Origin: an uncultured Bacteroidota bacterium | Lineage (GTDB): Bacteria > Bacteroidota > Bacteroidia > Flavobacteriales > UBA7312 | Direction: 5' to 3' | DNA length: 53,241 nucleotides | Assembly: GCA_902580855.1 (NCBI GenBank) | Contig: CACHMF010000008.1 | Span: 1 to 53,241 of the forward strand | Notes under the pieces: generated by a model | Database searches by the model: none | The model's input: the letters and a program-made list of their open reading frames with translations, nothing else | What the model was told of the DNA's origin: nothing | Shown: one piece after another, positions 40,046 through 49,250 of the stretch | How positions within the stretch are numbered: position 1 is the first letter of the stretch | Layout: each line of letters starts with the position of its first letter | Program-made: the position numbers and the translations under genes

Positions 40046-41191
40046 TTAAAAGTTACGATGTTCGCTTGTCAGCTCAAAAACTTGTTGAAGGATAGATTTT
40101 TCTATTTCATCAAAAGTAACACCCCTGCGAGCCATTACTTTTTTTGCTACTTCAAATACTTTAGATAATTGATAAGTGCTATAACCGGCTGAACCACCCC
40201 AAGCAAAAGAAGGTACAAAATTGCGCGGGAAACCAGCACCAAAGATATTGGCACTAACCCCTACTACTGTACCTGTATTGAACATTGTGTTGATACCACA
40301 TTTAGAATGATCTCCCATAATGAGACCACAGAACTGTAATCCTGTTTTTTCAAAACAACCAGCATGCTCACTCCACAAGCGCACCTCTGCATAATTATTT
40401 TTAAGGTTAGAATTATTTGTATCCGCACCAATATTACACCATTCTCCTAAAACAGAATTGCCTAAAAAGCCATCATGCCCTTTATTAGAATAGGCCATTA
40501 AAACAGAATTATTGACCTCACCTCCGACTTTACAATGAGGACCTATTGTTGTAGCTCCATAAATTTTAGCACCCATTTTTACTACGGAATATTCACACAT
40601 AGCTAAAGGCCCGCGTACAATACTACCTTCCATCAACTCAGCATTTTTTCCAATGTAAATAGGCCCTGTAGTTGCATTTAGTATTGCACCTTCAACCTTT
40701 GCGCCTTCAGCTACAAAAATATTTTCAGAGCCCATCACAAGATTTGTATCACTTAAAGTTTGAGAGCTACGCCCGGCAGTTAGCAAATCAAAATCGGCTT
40801 GTAGTTCTTTAGCATTATACTGAAAGATGTGCCACAACTTTTTTATTTGAGTGAACTCTTCATTAAAATACACTTTTTGATGCGCTTCATTGCGGTAAGC
40901 CAAAAGGATATCTCCCGAAAATAAACCCTCCCCATCGGCAAGTTTCTGTATAGCTGTCACTAATGCTTTATTTGGGCATAAGCCACCACTGATATACACA
41001 TTATCCAACTCTTTATGTAAAGGATATTTGGTTTGTAGATACTCGGAAGTTTGCGTACTAAAATTTTTTCTAAAATACGTAGCCCATTTTTCTTTTATTG
41101 TTAAGATCCCTATTCGGATTTCTGAAATTGGTCGAGTATGTGTTAAAGGAAATAAAAACTCCCTATTTTCATCAAAAAGAATGTAGTTCAT
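40046..41191 (-). CDS. GlmU-family sugar nucleotidyltransferase-like protein (left-handed beta-helix)
   Basis: N-terminal FDENREFLFPLTHTRPISEIRIGILTIKEKW; hexapeptide region GPIYIGKNAELMEGSIVRGPLAMCEYSVVKMGAKIYG. Confidence 0.88.
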   Translation of the reverse strand: MNYILFDENREFLFPLTHTRPISEIRIGILTIKEKWATYFRKNFSTQTSEYLQTKYPLHKELDNVYISGGLCPNKALVTAIQKLADGEGLFSGDILLAYRNEAHQKVYFNEEFTQIKKLWHIFQYNAKELQADFDLLTAGRSSQTLSDTNLVMGSENIFVAEGAKVEGAILNATTGPIYIGKNAELMEGSIVRGPLAMCEYSVVKMGAKIYGATTIGPHCKVGGEVNNSVLMAYSNKGHDGFLGNSVLGEWCNIGADTNNSNLKNNYAEVRLWSEHAGCFEKTGLQFCGLIMGDHSKCGINTMFNTGTVVGVSANIFGAGFPRNFVPSFAWGGSAGYSTYQLSKVFEVAKKVMARRGVTFDEIEKSILQQVFELTSEHRNF

Positions 41192-41196
41192 ATGTA

Positions 41197-41204
41197 CAAA
41201 TATA
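41197..41204 (-). promoter_or_regulatory. candidate -7 element TATATTTG (minus strand) for the GlmU-like gene
   Basis: CAAATATA on + strand, 5 nt between its proximal edge and the ATG at 41191. Confidence 0.42.
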
Positions 41205-41403
41205 AACTATATAGGCGCAGTAAAAAAGTAATATCAGCAAGAGAGGCTATTTGCATTTGATTGTCTGAAATTGATTCAACTTGTATCTAAGATGCTATTA
41301 GTTATTACAAATAATAAATTAAATATATGAACTCTGCTTAATATGACTTGGTTTAAAAGTAAACTATTAGGCGGTCTAATAATTCAGAAGCGATAATGAA
41401 GAA

Positions 41404-44142
41404 CTAACGCCCACAAACACTTTTAAAGTCGCACCAATCGCAGGTGCTGAGCTTTGTAGTTTGTACAAAAGGCTCTTGGTCATCTATTATTTTTAATAGT
41501 AAATTTTGTAATTGTTTCTCAAACAACTGTAACTCATCCTTACCTACCACTAAAGCTTTGTTAATATTTTTCTGTTTAATACATAACAAGCCTTTTTTCA
41601 GATTTTTAAAAGATATATTACCCACTATTGCACTATTTTGATCTTTATTTTGTTTTAAATACAAATAAGCATACATCATGAGCTGAAAAGCCTTGGATTT
41701 ATTGCTATTTGTAATTAAATCTTCCCAACTTTCAATTCTTAAGTCTTTGGACTCTACCAATCCGGTTTTATAATCAATTATACGGCATTGTCCGTTTAGC
41801 AGATCTATGCGATCCACTTTTCCAAAAAGCTTAACTGATAATTCTCCTAACTTTAACTGATGCGTTATGCTTTGCTCTAAGCTCTGTAACTGCAGCGATT
41901 TTTTTGCTACAATCTGCTCCTTTTCAGTGGCTAAAAACTGCCTACACATTTGTTGGGCCACCTGATGTAACAAATGGTTTTTACCATGTTCAAGTCGTTG
42001 CTTGAATTTATGTTGTAAAATGGTGTTGAGCGCATTCAAACTCCTCGTTCTTATCTCGTTTATAGCAGCCTCATCAAGATGTTGGCCAACAAAGTCTTCA
42101 TAACCCTTCTCTAAAGCATCGTGTATAGCGCTTCCTAGAGTGCTACTTTCCATGAACTCTTCTACCTCCTCTTCTTGTCGGATACCGGCAATGTATCGGT
42201 AGTAAAATTGCAGCGGACAAGCAATGTAGGTGTTTAATGCAGAGGGCGATATTTTGTGCTGTGCCCAGTCGGCTATGCTTTTTTGCACGGCTGCTGTTTT
42301 CTCAATACAGATGCTGTTATCGCTCAAGTCGGGTAAGTCGGCAGTCAGTAGTTGCTGTTGCAAATCCAAAGTGGGTAGCTCCGCCTGTAGCTGTGTTAAA
42401 AAACGAGAGGGCTCTCCGCTGCCAAAGTCATCGTTTTGGGTGTTGTACACCAAATAGGCTTCCTCTACCCTTTGTAACAAACGGTAAAAGTGATAAGCAA
42501 AAACGGCATCACGCTCTTCGTGTGTAGGCATCTTGAAGTACTTTTTCAGTACAAAAGGAATAAAGGAGTTGTTGGATTTTCCTGCAGGAAGCTTCTCTTC
42601 GTTGACCGATAAGATGATGAGCTTCTTGAAATCGAGCGTACGGGTTTCTAGCAAGCCCATGAGCTGCAAGCCTTTTAGCGGCTCTCCTCTAAAAGGGATG
42701 CTTTCCTTGCCTATCAGTTGGTAAAAAACACTTTTCAGGGTTTTAATGCTCCACTCTTCTTGGCTATCTTCTAGGTAGTTGCGCAATTGCTTCAAGCTTT
42801 TCTGAAACTGAAAAAGCACTTCGGAAGCCAAGCTGGCTTTGTCGGTGATGAGGGTTTCCTTCAGTCGGTCTATCAGCGCTTGTAATTGCTGCAATGCGGC
42901 AGCGCTGTCCCAATGACTCAAGAAGTGTTGCAGCAGCTCGTCTGTCAGCTCCAAATGCTTGGCTTTTACAAACACCAAGTTTTTTTGCTTGATCTCTTGG
43001 AGCACTGCCTGCAATTGGGTTTGCTCAAAGAGGTATGCGCTATAGGGGTGGCGCAAGAGTTTTTGTACATCTCGGTAGTAAAAACCGCCTCTTTGGTATT
43101 GCTGATAGCGTACTTGCATGCGCAACAACAAATCGACCAAAGTGAACAAAGGAGTGCTGCTTAAAGGCGCTCCCATGGTAATGTTGAGGGTTTCTATGTC
43201 GGCTAGGTTATTCAGCACCGGAAAGAGCAGTTGCTCATCTGCTAATACGAGGGCTGTTTCTCCTTTGGCGATGGATTCCTTATCGAAAGTGGAAACGATT
43301 TGTCCTGCCACCCGACTTTGGCCTACATTTTTGGCACAACCTATCAAGCGTAGTTTCTTTTGCTGCTCCAACAGCTTTTGAGGCGATACTCCACCCCACT
43401 CCTGCTGATGCTGTCGCATAAACATACCGGCTTCATGCACTTGGTTGTCTACATAATGTGCATCGGCATCCCAAAAGAGTTTGGCCTTGCCCACATCCTT
43501 CAGGTGCTGTATGATGCGTTTTTCGGCCGTTGTAAGGGCGTTTAGCCCCACAAACCACACTTCCTTATGCGGAATGGATTTTAAGTGGATGTGCTCTGCC
43601 GCTTGTCGGTAAGCCATGCCTTGGTAAGCTAGACCTTCCTCCAAGAGTTTGTTTCTGAATGCCTCGTACCAGATGTATATGTGCTCAAAAAAGCGGATGT
43701 ATTGCTCTTGGAAAGGAGTTAAATCAGGTTCACTTAAGCTCCACTGCTCCAACTCTTTTAAGCTGCTCAGGTTGGTTAGCAAGCGCTTGGCATCTACCAT
43801 GTAGCGATCAATCTCATTGAAATCGTACAGCAAGGTTTGGCTCCATTGCAAGAATTGCTCCAAGCTATCCACTTCCTCCTTGTTGGCATGCGCTCGGTAT
43901 ACCTCATACAATTTGAATTGTAAACTGAGGTTATCGGCCAATTGCAAGCCGCTCTGCTCGGCAATAAAATCTTCAATAGAAATGAGTTTGGGCAACCAAA
44001 TGGGTTGCTCCAACTCCAGCGCCATGTAATGCTTTAAAAAGACGCTTGCTCTTCTAGAGGGTAACACCACAACGGTTTGCTGTAAAACAGCCGGAGATAG
44101 TTTTAGCAACTCTTGAGCGATATGTTGTAAAAAGGGCGTCAT
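41404..44142 (-). CDS. AddB-like PD-(D/E)XK nuclease/inactive-helicase protein with probable Fe-S cluster
   Basis: C-terminal SALNTYIACPLQFYYRYIAGI...IHDALEKG...CRIIDYKTG...LSTCDWCDFKSVCGR, the AddB-type nuclease and four-Cys pattern. Confidence 0.85.
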   Translation of the reverse strand: MTPFLQHIAQELLKLSPAVLQQTVVVLPSRRASVFLKHYMALELEQPIWLPKLISIEDFIAEQSGLQLADNLSLQFKLYEVYRAHANKEEVDSLEQFLQWSQTLLYDFNEIDRYMVDAKRLLTNLSSLKELEQWSLSEPDLTPFQEQYIRFFEHIYIWYEAFRNKLLEEGLAYQGMAYRQAAEHIHLKSIPHKEVWFVGLNALTTAEKRIIQHLKDVGKAKLFWDADAHYVDNQVHEAGMFMRQHQQEWGGVSPQKLLEQQKKLRLIGCAKNVGQSRVAGQIVSTFDKESIAKGETALVLADEQLLFPVLNNLADIETLNITMGAPLSSTPLFTLVDLLLRMQVRYQQYQRGGFYYRDVQKLLRHPYSAYLFEQTQLQAVLQEIKQKNLVFVKAKHLELTDELLQHFLSHWDSAAALQQLQALIDRLKETLITDKASLASEVLFQFQKSLKQLRNYLEDSQEEWSIKTLKSVFYQLIGKESIPFRGEPLKGLQLMGLLETRTLDFKKLIILSVNEEKLPAGKSNNSFIPFVLKKYFKMPTHEERDAVFAYHFYRLLQRVEEAYLVYNTQNDDFGSGEPSRFLTQLQAELPTLDLQQQLLTADLPDLSDNSICIEKTAAVQKSIADWAQHKISPSALNTYIACPLQFYYRYIAGIRQEEEVEEFMESSTLGSAIHDALEKGYEDFVGQHLDEAAINEIRTRSLNALNTILQHKFKQRLEHGKNHLLHQVAQQMCRQFLATEKEQIVAKKSLQLQSLEQSITHQLKLGELSVKLFGKVDRIDLLNGQCRIIDYKTGLVESKDLRIESWEDLITNSNKSKAFQLMMYAYLYLKQNKDQNSAIVGNISFKNLKKGLLCIKQKNINKALVVGKDELQLFEKQLQNLLLKIIDDQEPFVQTTKLSTCDWCDFKSVCGR

Positions 44143-47100
44143 ACTTGCATTACTTTTTCTTGTTCCTCCGTATAGATGATGAATTTTTTAATGTTGGTGT
44201 AGCCCATCTGCTGCAAGAGTCCTGCATACTTATTGATTTGCTTTCGATGCTCTTGCTCTTTTGTTTTAGAGCCTGTTTTATAATCGACTATCTGCAGCTC
44301 ATCTTCCCCTATCAGCACCCTGTCTGGCACATAAGCATCTCCTGCAGGGCTGAGTATTTCTCTTTCGGTAAGCACCTGCCATTTTTCCGCAAAGAAAGGG
44401 GTGATTTCTGGATCGCTTAGTAGTTCGTTTATTCGCGCTGTTAGCTGCTGCACTTGTTCCTTATCGATTAAGCCATTGAGCTGTAAATCTTTCAGGACCT
44501 TATCCGCATTCTCTAGGTAATGAATGTTGGCCATGGCTTGATGCAAAAGCGTACCCCACTCCTGCTTGCTTTGCGCTACATCCCAAAGCTGTTTGGCATT
44601 GTTTTTCAGCTGCACCACCGCTCTCCAATTAGGTATGCGCTGGTAATCCAACACAAAAGGTTCAAATTCGCTTTTCTTCTCTTCCACTTTGGGTGGCGAC
44701 ACAACACCTATACTATAAGGTACTTCTTGCTGTTGTTGTGTAAAGTAATGCTGGAAGAGTTTACCCAGGGTGTTCAGCTTGTTATCACCACTAGGAGATT
44801 GGGTGAAGACATACAATTGCTCGGAAGCTCTTGTCAGGGCCACATACAGCACATTTAAATCGTCTAGGTATGCTTTTTCTTGCTCTAGTTGTCGCTCTTG
44901 AGCATAGTGGGTGTCTTCTAGTTTTTTACTGTTAGAGATAAGCGCCACCTTCATTTGGGAAAGCTCCCCCTTAGCATCCACCCACAGCTCCTTGCTTCCT
45001 TTGCCTATTTTCCACTGAAAAGGGATGAATACGATCGGAAACTCCAAGCCTTTGGATTTATGTACGGTCATGATTTTTACCGCATCCATATCATCCGGCA
45101 GGACGATCGCTTCTTTTTCATTGTTTTCTTCCCACCACTCTACAAATTCGGCTACATCATTTCCTTGCTTCATGCTGAACTTCAGCACCACATCTAAAAA
45201 GAATTGCAAGTAGCTGTTTTGTGCCGGCAGCTTATACAACTGAATGAGCTTTTCTACCACATCATAAAGCGGTAGTTTCCACAAGCTCTGTTGCTTTAAA
45301 TCATAGCCGTAAGTTGCCATCAGTTGCTGAAAATGAGCGGTGTAATCATTCTCATCTAATACTTTTAGTAAACTATGTATACCGCTGTTTGTTTGATTGT
45401 TATGGAATATGTAATCAATTACCAAAGCCATGGAAACCTTGCAGGTAGGATGCGCCATTAAACGCAGTAACGCAACTAATAAATTTACCTCTTTGGAAGC
45501 GTTCAGCAAGAGGGCTTCATCGGACACAACCGCTATTTTCGGCTTTGCCTGACTTAAATAAAAAGCCACTATACTGGCGTCTTTTCGCGTTCTGCACAAC
45601 ACAGCCATACTCTTGAAGGCATGCCCTTGCTCCTGCAGTTCTTGCAGCTGCAAGACTACTTTTTGCATGATATCGTGCTTGGTGTCATCCGATTTATCTG
45701 TGAAATCGATATGCACATAACCTTCCTCCTGGCTTTGCGGCAACTGCTCGTGCGCTTTGTAGATGGCTTGTAAATTGGGTGATAAAGTTTCTTTTAAGGA
45801 AGTGAAAAGGTTGTTGTTGAATTGCACGATGTTTCGAGAAGAACGCCAATTGCTATCCAGCTTCACCTCTTGATGATTGCGCTGTATCGCTTGTGTTAAT
45901 TCCTTTTGATTCGGTAAGACCTCTCCTTTAAAGATTTGTTCTGGAAGTTCTACAAATTGCTCTACCTCACCACCCCTCCATCGGTATATAGACTGCTTAG
46001 CATCTCCCACAATCAAATTTTGATGCCCCATAGATAAAGCATGGTGTACCAAGGGTAATAAATTATGCCACTGCATGGTAGAAGTATCCTGGAACTCATC
46101 AATTAAAAAGTGCTTGTAACGCTCTCCTAATCGCTCGTAAATAAAGGGCGTGTGCTCTTTCCTGACAATGTTTGAGATTGCTCGGTTAAACTCGGATATA
46201 TGTTTGATATTTTGCTCTTGCTTGAACTCTTCCATCTCCTGCAAAAGCTCGTTTAAAACCGCAATGGAGTATATATTTCTGCTTACCAGTTTATGAAACT
46301 GATAAGATTTAAAATGCTGGGCAAGGTGCGACTGTACAGCATCGTACAAGCCTCTTAAAAACCCTTTGTGCTGTTCAATAATTTCTTGCTCAGCTGAGGG
46401 GACAGATTTGGCACACCAAAGATCCTCATCCATGTTGTTGCGCAAGGTATTGTTCGGCTTAAACTTATCAGGATTAAATGACTTTAAGTTAAGCATGTAA
46501 GCATGGAAATACCCTCTAAAAAAACTTTTCGGACTTAAAGGGTGTTGCGCCATGAAGTTCTCAAAAGCGACAACATACTTCATTAACTCTTGCTCGAAGG
46601 ACTCAATCTTTTGCTGTAATTCGTTTTTTACCGCTAAACAATCTTCTATGCCCACTTCTTTCAAAGCGTTGATGTAAGTTTGGTTTTCTTCTACAAAAAG
46701 GTGTTTCGCAAACTCTTCTAAATCGTATTCTAAATTGTAGCTTTTACCCTCCTCTGTTTTAGATAAAGCAAAAGACACCAAAGCCTTAGAGAGCTCCGGA
46801 TTAGTGCCCACTTTATTTATTAACATACCCACCACAGGCTGAATCAGCTTTCTGCTATCCATCTCCACCTCAAAGTTCTGCGACAAACTTAAGTCGTGTG
46901 CAAAAGTCCTGACAATGCGATAAACAAACTTGTCGATGGTAGATATAGAAAGATCGGTATATTGGTGCAGCACTTGTGTAAAAAGCTGATCGGACCGCTT
47001 TTGCACCTCCGCTACAGAAAGTGATGTATCCTCTTGTATATGGCTGAAAAAGGAATTTTCTTCTCCAGCACCTTTTCCGTTTTTTAAATCTTCCAAAAAA

Positions 47101-47288
47101 GAAAGCACGCGCTTTTTCATTTCAGAAGCCGCCTTATTGGTGAAGGTGATTGCTAAAATATGTCGGAAGTAAGTTGGCCTAAACCCATGCTCATCTCCCA
47201 ACAGCGCTAACTTGATATAGTTTCGTACTAAGGCATAGGTTTTTCCTGAGCCTGCACTAGAACGATATATTACAAATTTTTGCTTCAT
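44139..47288 (-). CDS. AddA/UvrD-like helicase with C-terminal nuclease domain
   Basis: YRSSAGSGKTYALVRNYIKLAL, ILAITFTNKAASEMKKRVL, LIDEFQDTSTMQW, VGDAKQSIYRWRGGE, MTVHKSKGLEFPIVFIPF, LQIVDYKTGSKTKEQEHRKQINKY. Confidence 0.92.
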   Translation of the reverse strand: MKQKFVIYRSSAGSGKTYALVRNYIKLALLGDEHGFRPTYFRHILAITFTNKAASEMKKRVLSFLEDLKNGKGAGEENSFFSHIQEDTSLSVAEVQKRSDQLFTQVLHQYTDLSISTIDKFVYRIVRTFAHDLSLSQNFEVEMDSRKLIQPVVGMLINKVGTNPELSKALVSFALSKTEEGKSYNLEYDLEEFAKHLFVEENQTYINALKEVGIEDCLAVKNELQQKIESFEQELMKYVVAFENFMAQHPLSPKSFFRGYFHAYMLNLKSFNPDKFKPNNTLRNNMDEDLWCAKSVPSAEQEIIEQHKGFLRGLYDAVQSHLAQHFKSYQFHKLVSRNIYSIAVLNELLQEMEEFKQEQNIKHISEFNRAISNIVRKEHTPFIYERLGERYKHFLIDEFQDTSTMQWHNLLPLVHHALSMGHQNLIVGDAKQSIYRWRGGEVEQFVELPEQIFKGEVLPNQKELTQAIQRNHQEVKLDSNWRSSRNIVQFNNNLFTSLKETLSPNLQAIYKAHEQLPQSQEEGYVHIDFTDKSDDTKHDIMQKVVLQLQELQEQGHAFKSMAVLCRTRKDASIVAFYLSQAKPKIAVVSDEALLLNASKEVNLLVALLRLMAHPTCKVSMALVIDYIFHNNQTNSGIHSLLKVLDENDYTAHFQQLMATYGYDLKQQSLWKLPLYDVVEKLIQLYKLPAQNSYLQFFLDVVLKFSMKQGNDVAEFVEWWEENNEKEAIVLPDDMDAVKIMTVHKSKGLEFPIVFIPFQWKIGKGSKELWVDAKGELSQMKVALISNSKKLEDTHYAQERQLEQEKAYLDDLNVLYVALTRASEQLYVFTQSPSGDNKLNTLGKLFQHYFTQQQQEVPYSIGVVSPPKVEEKKSEFEPFVLDYQRIPNWRAVVQLKNNAKQLWDVAQSKQEWGTLLHQAMANIHYLENADKVLKDLQLNGLIDKEQVQQLTARINELLSDPEITPFFAEKWQVLTEREILSPAGDAYVPDRVLIGEDELQIVDYKTGSKTKEQEHRKQINKYAGLLQQMGYTNIKKFIIYTEEQEKVMQV

Positions 47289-47414
47289 AAATTACAAGCA
47301 GAAAAGTACTCAATACAAACAAACAAACTATAATATTGTTAATGGAGTTATTCACATTTGTTAAGCGCGTAAGATTATACACACTTAGTGCTTTTATTTC
47401 ATAATGGTTTAAAT

Positions 47415-47422
47415 TAAATTTG
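47415..47422 (+). promoter_or_regulatory. candidate -7 element TAAATTTG for the mbnP-like operon
   Basis: Exact TAnnTTTG 20 nt before the ATG at 47443. Confidence 0.4.
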
Positions 47423-47442
47423 TAAATATTTTAAATGAAGAG

Positions 47443-48195
47443 ATGAGATATTTATGTATAATTTTTTGTGTTGTGCTTTGGATTTCTTGCAAAGAACCTG
47501 GTTGTACAGACCCCATTGCAACCAACTTTGATATTGAAGCAAACAAAGACGATGATAGTTGTGAATATGATTATCCCGTGAAAATAAATTTTGTAGTTAC
47601 CGAAAACGGAAGACCACTGAATGTATACGGAACTTATGATAACAACAATGTTTCTTATCGTTTGGAAACACTGAAATATTACCTATCTCATTTAAAGATA
47701 AACAATAAAGAGATAGCAAATGTTTTTCTATATGACGTAGAAAGTGACAACAATTTCATCTTAACACATCACAACAACAATATAATCAATGCAATTGAAT
47801 TTGGTCTAGGATTAACAGAATCACAAAACTATTCGGACCCCACTACTTTTGTGAGTACTCATCCATTAAGCTTTGCTCAAAACACCTATTGGTATATGAC
47901 TCCTCCATCATATATTTTTGTTATGGTAGAACAAAAAGCAGACACGGTCGGAAATGGAGCATACAACCTACCTATATCTTATCATTTAGCACACAATGAC
48001 TTATACAGACTTGTTCAAAAAGAGGTGAATATCAACTTGTCTTTAACAGATACTGTGGAAGTGACTCTATCTTTGGAACTTCCTGATTTAATGAATAAAG
48101 TTAATTATTCTGAAAATGTTCCACACATGTCTGAATCAACACCAATAGCAAATCTTCTTATGAATAATTTAGCCAATGCGTTTTCTATTCAATAG
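47443..48195 (+). CDS. MbnP-family-like protein with GCTDP motif
   Basis: Lipobox-like WISC, GCTDPIATNFDIEANKDDDSCEY, then KINFVVTENGRPLN...YRLETLKYYLSHLKI...NTYWYMTPPSYIFVMVE, resembling MbnP proteins; next to an MbnH-like gene. Confidence 0.78.
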   Translation: MRYLCIIFCVVLWISCKEPGCTDPIATNFDIEANKDDDSCEYDYPVKINFVVTENGRPLNVYGTYDNNNVSYRLETLKYYLSHLKINNKEIANVFLYDVESDNNFILTHHNNNIINAIEFGLGLTESQNYSDPTTFVSTHPLSFAQNTYWYMTPPSYIFVMVEQKADTVGNGAYNLPISYHLAHNDLYRLVQKEVNINLSLTDTVEVTLSLELPDLMNKVNYSENVPHMSESTPIANLLMNNLANAFSIQ

Positions 48196-49228
48196 TTTCA
48201 TAATTTGTTTTTTATTTATCTCTTGTGAAAGAGATATTCCTATTGAAATTCCAATAGAACCAATACCTTATAACCCAACTTTTGTTGAGTTTTTAAGTCC
48301 CATTGGTTTTCCTCCTGCAAACATTCCTATTGATAATCCTATGACTGAAGAAGGAATTTTACTTGGAAAAAAACTATTTAATGATCCCATTTTATCTGTA
48401 AACAACCAGCAAGCATGTGTTAATTGCCATATGCAAGAATTCAGTTTTACTGATCCCTTACAATTTAGTGTTGGAACAAGTGGAACAATAGGCAAAAGAA
48501 ATTCCATGGCTTTAGTAAATTTGGCCTGGGGAACATCAAATTTTTGGGATGGAAGCACCAGTTCCTTAGAAGAGCAAGCACTAGATCCAGTAACAAGTCC
48601 GATTGAATTACATTCAATTTCTTGGAGTCAGGTTATAAATGAATTAAAAAATACAGAAGATTATCCAGATTTGTTTTACAAGGCCTTTGGAGTGGTAGAT
48701 TTTGATTCTACTCATGTTGCAAAAGCAATAGCGCAGTTTGAACGCACATTAGTTTCTGCACAATCGAAATTTGACTTATTCATTCAACGTAAAACTAACC
48801 TAACTGATTCCGAGTTAAGAGGAATGGATATTTACATGACTGAAAAAGGAGATTGCTTTCACTGCCACTCATACCCATTTATGACTAATCACGACTTTCA
48901 TAACAACGGGCTAGATAATGAGCCTTTTACAGATAATGGACTTGGAGAATTTACTGGAGAATCCTTAGATAATGGCAAATTTAAAACACCAACACTTAGA
49001 AATATAGCATTAACAGCTCCTTACATGCATGATGGAAGATTTTCTACATTAGAAGAAGTTGTTGAGCATTACAACTCTGGTGGTATTGAATCAAGCACCA
49101 TAGACCCATTAATGAAACATGTTGGAAAAGGTCTAGGATTGACTGGGCAAGAAAAGACAGACCTGGTTAACTTTATGCTAACATTTACCGATACAGTATT
49201 CATTAACAATCCCATTTTTCAACAATAG
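48176..49228 (+). CDS. MbnH-like di-heme cytochrome c peroxidase family protein
   Basis: Two CXXCH motifs (QACVNCHM, GDCFHCHS), NSMALVNLAWGTSNFWDG, FKTPTLRNIALTAPYMHDGRFSTLEEVVEHYNSGG. Confidence 0.88.
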   Translation: MRFLFNSFIICFLFISCERDIPIEIPIEPIPYNPTFVEFLSPIGFPPANIPIDNPMTEEGILLGKKLFNDPILSVNNQQACVNCHMQEFSFTDPLQFSVGTSGTIGKRNSMALVNLAWGTSNFWDGSTSSLEEQALDPVTSPIELHSISWSQVINELKNTEDYPDLFYKAFGVVDFDSTHVAKAIAQFERTLVSAQSKFDLFIQRKTNLTDSELRGMDIYMTEKGDCFHCHSYPFMTNHDFHNNGLDNEPFTDNGLGEFTGESLDNGKFKTPTLRNIALTAPYMHDGRFSTLEEVVEHYNSGGIESSTIDPLMKHVGKGLGLTGQEKTDLVNFMLTFTDTVFINNPIFQQ

Positions 49229-49250
49229 TTTTATTAAATTTACAAAATCT

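Noticed and set aside
41365-41381. TATTAG-GCGGT-CTAATA hairpin between the addB-like and GlmU-like genes
   Set aside because: 6-bp AT-rich stem without a T run; not a convincing terminator or ncRNA.
42230-45213. Multiple plus-strand ORFs of 60-112 aa antisense to the addAB-like genes
   Set aside because: They overlap strongly supported minus-strand coding sequence, lack motifs and have low-complexity Cys/Ser/Phe composition typical of shadow ORFs.
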